DNA of 64,000 nucleotides, from the NCBI GenBank assembly GCA_963726135.1, contig CAVSBE010000008.1:558001-622000 (forward strand). The letters run 5' to 3'. This DNA is from Bog-473 sp963726135 (GTDB taxonomy: Bacteria > Actinomycetota > Acidimicrobiia > Acidimicrobiales > RAAP-2). A model generated the notes under the pieces. That model had not been told where the DNA came from. It saw only the letters and a list, made by a program, of their open reading frames with translations, and did not search any database. Below are positions 34,927 through 43,606 of this stretch, one piece after another (positions within the stretch are counted from its first letter, which is position 1; every line of letters starts with the position of its first letter). The position numbers and the translations under genes were made by a program.

Positions 34927-35799
34927 CTATGCCAGCAGACCAGACAGCGCCTGCGCCAGTTTGGCCGGGCTGTGCACCAGGGTGTTGTCCCCCGTCAAGG
35001 GAAGGTCGCGCACCGTGACCTCCGTCGTGCCGATGCCCATCCCCTGGATGCTGTCACACAGCACGACGTCCACCGTGACATTGTGCCTGGTCAGGGCCGC
35101 AACATGCGCCGCCAGGTCGTAGCCCTCCGTCTCGGGGACCTGTGGCCGAAGGTTGCAGACGTAGACGACCTGAGCCTTGGACGAGGCCACCGCCTCGGCG
35201 ATGCCTTTCACCGCCACGGCGGCCAACACGCTGGTGAACAGCGACCCGGGCCCGATGACGACCTGGTCCGCCTCGGCGATCCGCTCGACCGCCAGCGGTG
35301 GCGGGTGCGCGTCCCCGGGCACCAGCGAGACCCTGTGGATGTCCCCGGTGCCCATGACCGCGACCTGTCCCGCCACCGTGCCCTGGGCCGACTCGGCCTT
35401 CAGCACGACGGGCTCGGTCGTGGCGGGGAGGACCTCCCCGACCGCTCCGAGCAGCTGGGCCGCCTCGTGCACACCGAGCACGAGATCGCCGGTGGCGTCG
35501 ATCAGGCCGGTGAGGATGAGGTTGCCCAGCGCGTGGCCGGCCAGCTCCCCCTCGTCGAAGCGGCGCTCGAAGGCCAGCGCAAGCGCCGAGTCCTCGTCGG
35601 CCAGCGCGACCAGGCATTTGCGGATGTCGCCCAGCGCGACCACGTTGAGCAACTCGCGCAGCCTCCCGCTACTGCCGCCGTCGTCGGCCACCGAGACGAC
35701 GCCCGTCAAGGTGCCGGCGTAGCGCCGCGCCGCCTTCAAGGTGACCGCCGTGCCGTGACCGCCCCCGATGGCGACGACCGACGGCCGCGCGCCGCTCAC
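34927..35799 (-). CDS. yvcK: YvcK/gluconeogenesis-factor (CofD-like) protein
   Basis: A 290-residue protein of the CofD-like fold. It begins 'VVAIGGGHGTAVTLKAARRY' and has 'VVSVADDGGSSGRLREL' and 'GDIRKCLVALADE', then 'HALGNLILTGL' and 'VIGPGSLFTSVLAAV'. YvcK proteins bind UDP-sugars and support growth on gluconeogenic carbon and cell-wall balance. Its start overlaps the rapZ stop by 4 bases. The rapZ-yvcK pair is standard; the missing third member whiA is unusual. Confidence 0.93.
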   Translation of the reverse strand: MSGARPSVVAIGGGHGTAVTLKAARRYAGTLTGVVSVADDGGSSGRLRELLNVVALGDIRKCLVALADEDSALALAFERRFDEGELAGHALGNLILTGLIDATGDLVLGVHEAAQLLGAVGEVLPATTEPVVLKAESAQGTVAGQVAVMGTGDIHRVSLVPGDAHPPPLAVERIAEADQVVIGPGSLFTSVLAAVAVKGIAEAVASSKAQVVYVCNLRPQVPETEGYDLAAHVAALTRHNVTVDVVLCDSIQGMGIGTTEVTVRDLPLTGDNTLVHSPAKLAQALSGLLA

Positions 35800-36659
35800 C
35801 GCTCGATGTCCCGGTGGAAGACCGACACGGCCTGCCCGTGCCTGCTCAACCGGTCCGCCAGGGCATGGGCCAGCGCCACCGAGCGGTGCCGCCCCCCGGT
35901 GCAGCCCATGGCGATGGTCAGGTACGACTTCCCTTCCCGGATGAAGGCCGGATGGATGCTGGTGAGCAGGTCGTCGACCTTCTCGAGAAAGGACTGCGAC
36001 TCGGGCTGGCCCAGGACGAAGTCGCGGACGGGCTCGTCCAACCCGCTGAAGGGCCGCAGCTCCTCGACCCAGAACGGGTTGGGCAGGAAGCGGCAGTCGA
36101 AGACGACGTCGACGTCGAGCGGGATGCCGTGCTTGTACCCGAACGAGATCACCGACGTCTGCATGTGCGGGGCTTCGTCGTCGCCGAACGCCTCGAGGAT
36201 GCGCAGCCGCAACTGGTTCGAGTTCAGCTCACCCGTGTCGACCAGGAGGTCGGCCCGCTCGCGCACCGGCTCGAGCAGCCGGCGCTCGTCGGCGATGGAC
36301 TCCTCCACTCCGCGCGCCGCCAGCGGGTGCCGCCGCCGCGTGCCCTCGTAGCGACGCACGAGCACGTCGTCGGGCGCGTCGAGGAACACCACCCGCACGC
36401 GCTTGCGGGTGGTGCGCAGCTCGTCGAGCACGTCGGGCAGATCGTCGAAGTACTCCGGGCCGGTGTTGCTGCCGCCCCGGCCGATGACGAGGGCCACCCG
36501 CTCAATTCCGGACCCGGGCCGGTCCACCATCTCGACCATCTTCATGATCAGGCCCGCCGGGAGGTTGTCGATGACGAACCACCCCACGTCCTCGAGCGCC
36601 GCCGCCGCGGTGGAACGGCCCGCCCCGGACATCCCGGTCACCACCACGAACTCGCTCAC
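35796..36659 (-). CDS. rapZ: RNase adapter/nucleotide-binding protein RapZ (YvcJ)
   Basis: A 287-residue P-loop protein. The Walker A is 'VVTGMSGAGRSTAAAALED' with Arg in place of the usual Lys, as is common in actinobacteria. Then come 'GWFVIDNLPAGLI', 'RRRHPLAARGVEESI', 'VISFGYKHGIPLDVDVVFD' and the C-terminal 'LTIAMGCTGGRHRSVALA'. In E. coli RapZ steers RNase E to a small RNA; in Gram-positives its role is less clear. It overlaps uvrC and yvcK by 4 bases each. Confidence 0.94.
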   Translation of the reverse strand: MSEFVVVTGMSGAGRSTAAAALEDVGWFVIDNLPAGLIMKMVEMVDRPGSGIERVALVIGRGGSNTGPEYFDDLPDVLDELRTTRKRVRVVFLDAPDDVLVRRYEGTRRRHPLAARGVEESIADERRLLEPVRERADLLVDTGELNSNQLRLRILEAFGDDEAPHMQTSVISFGYKHGIPLDVDVVFDCRFLPNPFWVEELRPFSGLDEPVRDFVLGQPESQSFLEKVDDLLTSIHPAFIREGKSYLTIAMGCTGGRHRSVALAHALADRLSRHGQAVSVFHRDIER

Positions 36660-38536
36660 TCCCGCACCGTCCTTTGCCCACCAGCCTTGCGCACTCCCTC
36701 GTACACGGCGAGACCGACGCTGTCGGGCAGCCAGGACAGGGCCTGGAGCTGCTCGAGCGTCGCCGCGCGCACTGCGTTGACGCCGCCCAGGTCCTTGACC
36801 AGGCGAGCCTTGCGGGTCGGACCGAGGCCGGGGATGTCGTCGAGGATGCTGCGCGTCATCCGCTTGCCCCGGCGCTCGCGGTGGAACGTGATCGCGAAGC
36901 GGTGCGCCTCGTCACGCATCCGCTGCAGGAGGTAGAGCGCGTCCGAGCCGCGGCGCAGCCGTACCGGGTCCGGTGAGCCCGGCCGGTACACCTCTTCGAA
37001 CTGCTTGGCCAGCGCAGCCAGCTCGACCCGGCCTCCGAGCCCGAGCTCGCGCACCACCCGCTCGGCCACCCCGAGCTGGCCCTTGCCGCCGTCGACCACG
37101 ATCAGGTTGGGCCGGTAGGCGAAGCGCCGCGGCCTCTCCCCCGCCACCGCTCCCGCTGTCTCATCGAGCGCAGTGAGCCGGCGGGTCAGCACCTCCTCCA
37201 TGGCTGCGTAGTCGTCATTTCCGGGGACGGACTTGACCTTGAAGCGGCGGTAGTCCGAGCGCTTGGCCACGCCGTCCTCGAAGACCACCATGGAGCCCAC
37301 GTAGTCGGTGCCCTGCAGGTGGCTCATGTCGTAGCACTCAATCCGCAACGGCGCCTCGTGCAGCGCCAGCGCGGTCTGGAGCTCCGTCAGCGCCTTCGAG
37401 CGCGCGTTGTGGTCGGCGGCCCGCCGGAGACGGTGGCGGGCCAGGTCCTCGCCGGCCGACCGCGTAACCGTCTCCTGCAGAGCGCGCTTGACGCCGCGCT
37501 GCGGGACGACGATGTCGACCGGGCCGGCCCGCACGTTGCGCAGCCAGCTCTCCAAGAGGTCGAGGTCGGCCGGTTCCTCAGGGAGCAGCACACGTCGCGG
37601 GACCTCGGCCCCCTCGGCCCCGTACACCTGCGCCACGATGAGGGCCATGAACTCGGGTCCGGACAGGTCCTCCACCTTCTCCGCCACGAAACCGCGGTGC
37701 CCCACGACACGGCCCCGGCGGACGAGGAAGATCTGCACGGACGCCTCGAGCGGGTCCTCGGCCAAGCCGACGACGTCGAAGTCCTCGGCCCTGTCCGAGA
37801 CCATCTGCTGGGTCTCCGCCGCCTTGTGCACTGCCACGATCCGGTCGCGCAGGCGCGCCGCCCGCTCGAATTGCAACCCGTCGCTCGCAGAGAGCATCTC
37901 CGCCTCCAGGCGGGCCAGCACCGGCTCGGTGTCGCCCGAGAGGAACCCCATGAGGTCGTTCACGTACCCCTCGTACGCGGCATGGTCGACGGCGCCCACG
38001 CAGGGACCCGAGCACCGCTCGATGTCGTAGAGCAGGCAGGGCCGGCCGAGCCGCTCGTGGCGTGTGAACTTTGTGTTCGAACAGGTGCGCACGGGGAAGC
38101 TCCGCACCAGGAGGTCGAGCGTGGACCGGATGGCGCCCGCGTTGCCGTAGGGGCCGAAGTAACGGACCCCCTTGCGCTTGCGCCCGCGCACCACGGCGGG
38201 CCGCGGCCATTCCTCGTTGAGCGTGACGGCCAGCCACGGGTAGCTCTTGTCGTCCTTGAGGCGCACGTTGTAGCGCGGGAGATGCGCCTGGATCAACGAA
38301 TGCTCGAGTATCAGCGCATCGACCTCGCTGTCCACCACCACCCACTCGACGTGGTCGGCCTGGGCCACCATCTGCGCCGTCCGGGGCGGGAGCTTGGCCG
38401 AGTCCTGCCAGTAGTTGGGCAGCCGGTGGCGCAGCGATTTGGCCTTGCCCACGTAGAGGACGCGGCCCTCGGCGTCGAAGAACTGGTAGGAGCCCGGGGC
38501 GTCCGGAATGGAGCCGGTAGGCGGCCGATACTGCAT
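36656..38536 (-). CDS. uvrC: Excinuclease ABC subunit C
   Basis: A 626-residue enzyme that makes both cuts in nucleotide excision repair. The GIY-YIG domain reads 'GSYQFFDAEGRVLYVGKAKS' (GSY rather than GVY). The UVR motif 'FERAARLRDRI' near residue 205, the RNase H-like part ('IECYDMSHLQGTDYVGSMVV', 'PNLIVVDGGKGQL') and the C-terminal HhH pair ('IPGLGPTRKARLVKDLGGV') follow. I chose ATG 38536 ('MQYRPPTGSIP') because the upstream extension is not conserved. First gene of the uvrC-rapZ-yvcK-gap-pgk-tpiA-secG run and divergent from nadA. Confidence 0.95.
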   Translation of the reverse strand: MQYRPPTGSIPDAPGSYQFFDAEGRVLYVGKAKSLRHRLPNYWQDSAKLPPRTAQMVAQADHVEWVVVDSEVDALILEHSLIQAHLPRYNVRLKDDKSYPWLAVTLNEEWPRPAVVRGRKRKGVRYFGPYGNAGAIRSTLDLLVRSFPVRTCSNTKFTRHERLGRPCLLYDIERCSGPCVGAVDHAAYEGYVNDLMGFLSGDTEPVLARLEAEMLSASDGLQFERAARLRDRIVAVHKAAETQQMVSDRAEDFDVVGLAEDPLEASVQIFLVRRGRVVGHRGFVAEKVEDLSGPEFMALIVAQVYGAEGAEVPRRVLLPEEPADLDLLESWLRNVRAGPVDIVVPQRGVKRALQETVTRSAGEDLARHRLRRAADHNARSKALTELQTALALHEAPLRIECYDMSHLQGTDYVGSMVVFEDGVAKRSDYRRFKVKSVPGNDDYAAMEEVLTRRLTALDETAGAVAGERPRRFAYRPNLIVVDGGKGQLGVAERVVRELGLGGRVELAALAKQFEEVYRPGSPDPVRLRRGSDALYLLQRMRDEAHRFAITFHRERRGKRMTRSILDDIPGLGPTRKARLVKDLGGVNAVRAATLEQLQALSWLPDSVGLAVYEGVRKAGGQRTVRE

Positions 38537-38699
38537 CACGTCCACTCTCGCGCAGTCATCGGGTGCGGGGCGGTACACTGGCGACGCCGGCCTGGTATCC
38601 GGCAGACAACCTCGCATCGTGGCCGACAAACCCGCGGATGGGCGACCAGGCTGTCCCCGCCGGCCAGATCGATGCTCTCCCTCAAAGGGGGCAGACAAG

Positions 38700-39794
38700 A
38701 TGCTCAGGCTTCAGGCGCCTCTGCGAGAGCGCTATACCGCCGCGACGGAGGACGAGCTGGCCGCCATGATCGGGGCGGCCAAGGCCGAGCTCGGCTCCCG
38801 GTTGTTCGTCCTCGGCCACCACTACCAGCGCGACGACGTCATGCGCTGGGCCGACGCCCGGGGCGACTCCTTCGGGCTCTCCCGGCTGGCCGCCGGCCAG
38901 GCCGAAGCCGAGTTCATCGTCTTCTGCGGCGTCCATTTCATGGCCGAGTCCGCCGACGTCCTGACGGGCGACCACCAGAAGGTGATGCTCCCCGACCTCA
39001 ACGCCGGCTGCTCCATGGCCGACATGGCCGACATCGATCAGGTCGAAGAGGCGTGGGAGGAACTGGCCCGGGTGGTCGACGCCGACCGCCTCGTCCCGGT
39101 GACCTACATGAACTCCGCGGCGGCCCTGAAGGCCTTCGTCGGTCGCCACGGCGGGGCTGTCTGCACGTCCTCCAACGCACGGGCCGTGCTCACTTGGGCC
39201 CTCGAACACGGCGAGCGCGTGCTCTTCTTCCCCGACCAGCATCTCGGCCGCAACACTGGTTACGAGCTCGGCTACGACGCGGGCGACATGTCGGTGTGGA
39301 ACCCGCGGCTCGCCCTGGGCGGCCTCACCGATCGCGAGGTCAAGGAGTCGACGTTGCTGCTGTGGAAGGGGCACTGCTCGGTGCACCAGCGCTTCCGGCC
39401 GGAGCACGTCGAGGCCTTCCGCGTCGAGCACCCCGGCGGGATCGTGATGATCCACCCCGAATGCGCGCACGAGGTCGTCGCGCTGGGGGACGTGACGGGT
39501 TCGACCGACGCCATCATCCGGGCGGTCGAAGCGGCACCGTCCGGTTCGGTGATCGGCGTCGCCACCGAGATCCACCTCGTCAACCGGCTGCACAACGAGT
39601 TCCCGGACAAGACCGTGATCTGCCTCGATCCCCTCGTCTGCCCCTGCTCGACCATGTCGCGCATCGACCCCCAGCACCTGGCGTGGGTGCTCGAGGGTCT
39701 GGTGGAGGGCACGGTTCGCAACCAGATCGTGGTCGACGCCGACACGGCCGCATGGGCCAGGGTCGCGCTCGAGCGCATGCTCGCCATCACCTGA
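38700..39794 (+). CDS. nadA: Quinolinate synthase NadA
   Basis: A 364-residue [4Fe-4S] enzyme that condenses iminoaspartate with dihydroxyacetone phosphate for NAD synthesis. Cluster Cys occur in 'IVFCGVHFMAESADVL', 'IHPECAHEVVAL' and 'LDPLVCPCSTM'. Substrate motifs 'VLGHHYQRDDVMRWAD' and 'PDQHLGRNTGYEL' are intact. ATG 38700 has a GGGGG-rich site just upstream; the longer frame to 38508 overlaps uvrC and is not conserved. nadB and nadC are not adjacent, so it is expressed separately from the rest of the pathway. Confidence 0.93.
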   Translation: MLRLQAPLRERYTAATEDELAAMIGAAKAELGSRLFVLGHHYQRDDVMRWADARGDSFGLSRLAAGQAEAEFIVFCGVHFMAESADVLTGDHQKVMLPDLNAGCSMADMADIDQVEEAWEELARVVDADRLVPVTYMNSAAALKAFVGRHGGAVCTSSNARAVLTWALEHGERVLFFPDQHLGRNTGYELGYDAGDMSVWNPRLALGGLTDREVKESTLLLWKGHCSVHQRFRPEHVEAFRVEHPGGIVMIHPECAHEVVALGDVTGSTDAIIRAVEAAPSGSVIGVATEIHLVNRLHNEFPDKTVICLDPLVCPCSTMSRIDPQHLAWVLEGLVEGTVRNQIVVDADTAAWARVALERMLAIT

Positions 39795-39898
39795 GCCGAC
39801 GCTCCGGCGCTGCCGCGCTGCGCGCGCCGCGCGGGCCAGTCGACCGCGCCGGTAGGGTCGGGACGTCCCGCTTCACGACTTGACTGGAGGCGCACCCG

Positions 39899-40681
39899 GT
39901 GAGCGACTATCCCGCCCCGCCCGTCCGGGCGAACCACGTCGAGCCCGCCCCTCGCCGCGTCAGGGCAGTGCTGGGCGGTCGGACGATCGTCGACACCACC
40001 CACGCGCGCTACGTCTGGGAGTGGCCCGGCTTCCCGCAGTATTACGTCCCCCTCGCCGACGTGGTGCGCGACGTGCTCGTCGACGAAGGTACGACCGAGG
40101 AGACCCCACGTGGCGACGTGAGGCACTTCGGCCTCGAGCTCGACGGCGTCCGCCGGCCCCACGCCGCCAGGGTCCTGTCGGCGGCCAAGGTGGAGGGCCT
40201 CGACGACACCGTCCGCTTCGAGTGGTCGGCCTTCGACGCCTGGTTCGAGGAGGACGAGCAGGTCTTCGTCCATCCACGCAACCCGTACACGCGGGTCGAC
40301 GCGCTGCGGTCCTCGCGGCGCCTGCGCGTCGAGTCCAAGGGCGTCGTGCTCGCCGAGACGTCGTCACCGATCCTGCTCTTCGAGACGGGGCTCCCGACGC
40401 GCTACTACCTGAACCGGACCGACGTGGACTTCACCCACCTGGTCCCCTCCGACACCGTGACAGCCTGCCCCTACAAGGGCACGACGAGCGGCTACTGGTC
40501 GGCCCGAGTCGAGGGCAGGATTCACCCTGACGTCGCCTGGTCCTACGACTTCCCCACCCGTGAGGTGTTCCCCATCGCGGGGCTGGTCGCCTTCTACAAC
40601 GAGAAGGTCGACCTGTTCCTCGACGGAGAGGCACTCGAGCGGCCCGAGACGCACTTCAGCCGCTCCGGCGACGAGTCCTGA
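39899..40681 (+). CDS. Tandem DUF427 protein
   Basis: A 260-residue protein made of two DUF427 domains. The first (residues 18-120) has 'VRAVLGGRTIVDTTHARYVW' and 'PQYYVPLADV'. The second (130-240) has 'VVLAETSSPILLFETGLPTR', 'DTVTACPYKGTTSGYWSARV' and 'DVAWSYDFPTREVFPIAGLV'. The second keeps the conserved CPYKG and YDFP motifs; the first lacks CPYKG. Function unknown. The GTG at 39899 follows a GGAGG site. It converges with uvrA with 6 bases between. Confidence 0.88.
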   Translation: MSDYPAPPVRANHVEPAPRRVRAVLGGRTIVDTTHARYVWEWPGFPQYYVPLADVVRDVLVDEGTTEETPRGDVRHFGLELDGVRRPHAARVLSAAKVEGLDDTVRFEWSAFDAWFEEDEQVFVHPRNPYTRVDALRSSRRLRVESKGVVLAETSSPILLFETGLPTRYYLNRTDVDFTHLVPSDTVTACPYKGTTSGYWSARVEGRIHPDVAWSYDFPTREVFPIAGLVAFYNEKVDLFLDGEALERPETHFSRSGDES

Positions 40682-40687
40682 GCCGCC

Positions 40688-43549
40688 CTACCTGGCTCGC
40701 GCCAGCACCGGCTTGAGCACCTCGCCCGTGTAGCTGCCGGCCGTCTTGGCCACCTGTTCGGGCGTGCCCTCGGCGATGACCGTGCCGCCCTTGTCCCCAC
40801 CCTCGGGACCGAGATCGATGATCCAGTCCGCCGTCTTGACCACGTCGAGGTTGTGCTCGATCACCACCACGGTGTTGCCCTGGTCGACCAACCGGCCGAG
40901 CACCTGGAGCAGCCGGCGGGTGTCGTCGAAGTGCAAACCCGTCGTGGGCTCGTCGAGGATGTAGAAGGTGTGCCCGGTCGGGCGGCGGCTCAGCTCGCTG
41001 GCCAGCTTGACCCGCTGAGCCTCGCCCCCCGAGAGCGTCGGCGCCGGCTGGCCCAGGCGCACGTAACCGAGGCCCACGTCGACCATGGTCTGCATGTGCC
41101 GGGCAATGGGCGGCTGGCGCTCGAAGAAGGTCAGGGCCTCCTCGCACGACATGTCGAGCACGTCGGCGATCGTCTTGCCGCGGAAGGTGATCTCGAGGGT
41201 GTCGCGGTTGTAGCGCGCGCCGTGGCAGATCTCACAGGGCACGTAGACGTCGGGCAGGAAGTGCATCTCGATCTTGATCGTCCCGTCCCCCGCGCACGCC
41301 TCGCAGCGACCGCCCCGCACGTTGAACGAGAAGCGCCCCGGCTGGTAGCCGCGCACCTTGGCCTCGGCCGTCTGCGCGAAGAGCTTGCGGATGTGGTCGA
41401 AGACGCCCGTGTAGGTGGCCGGATTCGACCTCGGCGTCCGGCCGATGGGCGCCTGGTCGACGTCGACCACCTTGTCGAGGTGGGCGACGCCCTCGACCTT
41501 GCGGTGGCGTCCGGGCAACGCCTTGGCCCGGTGGAGGTGCTGGGCCAGGGAGCGCAGCAGGATGTCGTTCACCAGCGTGGACTTGCCCGAGCCCGACACG
41601 CCCGTCACCGCGATGAAGCAGCCGAGGGGGAACGAGACGTCGATGTCGTGCAGGTTGTGCTCGCGCGCGCCCCGCACCGTCACGACGTCGCCTGTTCCGG
41701 GTCGGCGGCGGGCCGGGATGGGGATCGACTTCTTGCCCGACAGGTACTGGCCGGTGATGGAGGCCTTGTTGGTCAGCAGGCCGCCGCGGCCAGTCACCGG
41801 TCCGGCGTGCACCACGGTGCCGCCGTGCTCCCCCGCCCCGGGCCCGATGTCCACGACGTAGTCGGCGGTGCGGATGGTCTCCTCGTCGTGCTCGACCACG
41901 ATGACGGTGTTGCCGAGGTTGCGCAGCCGCTCGAGCGTGGCGATGAGGCGCTGGTTGTCGCGCTGGTGCAGCCCGATGGAGGGCTCGTCGAGGACGTAGA
42001 GGACGCCGACGAGTCCGCTGCCGATCTGGCTGGCCAGGCGGATCCGCTGCGCCTCGCCGCCCGAGAGCGTGCCGGCCGATCGGGCCAGGGAGAGGTAGTC
42101 GAGGCCGACGTCGAGCAGGAACTGCATCCGCTCGCGCACTTCCTTGAAGACGCGGTCCGCGATCATGTGCTCGCGGTCGGTGAGCTCCAGGTCCGCCATG
42201 GCAGCGACGGCGGCGGCGATGGAGAGGCTGCACAGCTCGTAGATGTTGCGCCCCCCGACGGTGACCGCCAGCGACTCGGGCTTGAGGCGGGCTCCCTTGC
42301 ACTCGGGGCAGTCCACCTCGCGCATGAACTGCTCGATCTGCTCGCGCGACCAGTCGGACTCCGACTCGCCGTGGCGCCGCTGCAGCCAGGTGATGATGCC
42401 TTCGTAGTGCGCCTCGTAGGAACGGGTCCGGTTGAAGCGGTTCTTGTAGGTGACGTGCACCGCCCGGCTCCCCGTCCCGTAGAGGACGAGCTTCTTGTCC
42501 TTCGCCTTGAGCGACTTCCACGGGGTGTCGAAGGAGAAGCCGCCGAAGTCTGCGACCCCCTTCTGGAGCCCGGTGAAGTACTCGCTGCGCGCTCCCGCCC
42601 ACGGAACCAATGCGCCCTCGGCGAGTGACAGCGATTCGTCGGGCACTACCAGTTCGGGGTCGACCTCGAACTTGGTGCCGAGGCCGAGGCAGGCCGGGCA
42701 GGCGCCGTAGGGCGAGTTGAAGGAGAAGCTGCGCGGGGCGGGCTCCTCGAAGCTGACGCCACAGTGGACGCACGCCAGGTGCTGGGAGAAGGTGATGGCC
42801 TCGTCGCTCCCGCCCTCGCCGGTCCCGTTCATGACGAGCACCTCGGCCGTCCCGCCGGTGAGCTCGAGCGCCGTCTCGATCGACTCTGTGAGGCGCTGGC
42901 GGACATTGTCGCGGCGGATGAGCCGGTCGACCACGACCTCGATGGTGTGCATCTCGTAGCGGGCCAGCGCCACCTCGGCCCGATCCGACAGTTCGAGGGG
43001 TACGCCGTCGACCCTGACCCGCGCGAAGCCCTGCTTGGCCAGGTCGTCGAGCAGGGAGCTGTACTCGCCCTTGCGGCCGCGGACAACCGGGGCCAGGACC
43101 TGGAACTTGGTGCCCTGCGGGAGCTCGAGCACCCGGTCGACGATCTGCTGGGGCGTCTGGCGCGCCACGGGCCGGCCGCAGGTGGGGCAGTGAGGATGGC
43201 CGATGCGGGCATACAGGAGGCGCAGGTAGTCGTAGACCTCGGTGATGGTCCCGACGGTCGAGCGCGGGTTCCGGGAGGCCGACTTCTGGTCGATGGAGAT
43301 GGCCGGCGAGAGGCCCTCGATGAAGTCCACGTCGGGCTTGTCCATCTGACCCAGGAACTGGCGGGCATAGGCCGAGAGGGACTCGACGTAGCGGCGCTGG
43401 CCCTCCGCGTAGATGGTGTCGAAGGCGAGGGAGGACTTCCCCGAGCCCGACAGCCCGGTGAAGACGATCAGCCGGTCCCGGGGCAGGTCAAGGGAGATGT
43501 CTCTGAGATTGTGCTCGCGAGCCCCGCGAACGACCAGACGGTCGGCCAT
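40688..43549 (-). CDS. uvrA: Excinuclease ABC subunit A
   Basis: A 953-residue damage-recognition ATPase. Two ABC modules have Walker A 'FTGLSGSGKSSLAFDTI' and 'VTGVSGSGKSTLVNDIL', signatures 'TLSGGEAQRIRLASQIG' and 'TLSGGEAQRVKLASELS', and Walker B 'LYVLDEPSIGLHQRD' and 'FYILDEPTTGLHFDD'. Zinc modules are 'CVHCGVSF' with 'CPACLGLG' and 'CEACAGDG' with 'CEICHGARYN'. Full length, no defects. uvrB and uvrC lie within 10 kb on the same strand, though not in one operon. Confidence 0.97.
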   Translation of the reverse strand: MADRLVVRGAREHNLRDISLDLPRDRLIVFTGLSGSGKSSLAFDTIYAEGQRRYVESLSAYARQFLGQMDKPDVDFIEGLSPAISIDQKSASRNPRSTVGTITEVYDYLRLLYARIGHPHCPTCGRPVARQTPQQIVDRVLELPQGTKFQVLAPVVRGRKGEYSSLLDDLAKQGFARVRVDGVPLELSDRAEVALARYEMHTIEVVVDRLIRRDNVRQRLTESIETALELTGGTAEVLVMNGTGEGGSDEAITFSQHLACVHCGVSFEEPAPRSFSFNSPYGACPACLGLGTKFEVDPELVVPDESLSLAEGALVPWAGARSEYFTGLQKGVADFGGFSFDTPWKSLKAKDKKLVLYGTGSRAVHVTYKNRFNRTRSYEAHYEGIITWLQRRHGESESDWSREQIEQFMREVDCPECKGARLKPESLAVTVGGRNIYELCSLSIAAAVAAMADLELTDREHMIADRVFKEVRERMQFLLDVGLDYLSLARSAGTLSGGEAQRIRLASQIGSGLVGVLYVLDEPSIGLHQRDNQRLIATLERLRNLGNTVIVVEHDEETIRTADYVVDIGPGAGEHGGTVVHAGPVTGRGGLLTNKASITGQYLSGKKSIPIPARRRPGTGDVVTVRGAREHNLHDIDVSFPLGCFIAVTGVSGSGKSTLVNDILLRSLAQHLHRAKALPGRHRKVEGVAHLDKVVDVDQAPIGRTPRSNPATYTGVFDHIRKLFAQTAEAKVRGYQPGRFSFNVRGGRCEACAGDGTIKIEMHFLPDVYVPCEICHGARYNRDTLEITFRGKTIADVLDMSCEEALTFFERQPPIARHMQTMVDVGLGYVRLGQPAPTLSGGEAQRVKLASELSRRPTGHTFYILDEPTTGLHFDDTRRLLQVLGRLVDQGNTVVVIEHNLDVVKTADWIIDLGPEGGDKGGTVIAEGTPEQVAKTAGSYTGEVLKPVLARAR

Positions 43550-43606
43550 CCGGTGAGGATACCGGTGGGCTGTCTCACGCCCGACCGGCCCTCACCGGAT
43601 CGGCCA

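Noticed and set aside
40853..42628. Long plus-strand frame opposite uvrA (similarly 32764-34641 on the minus strand and 53285-54394 on the plus strand)
   Set aside because: Each lies over a gene with unmistakable family motifs and has no motif of its own.
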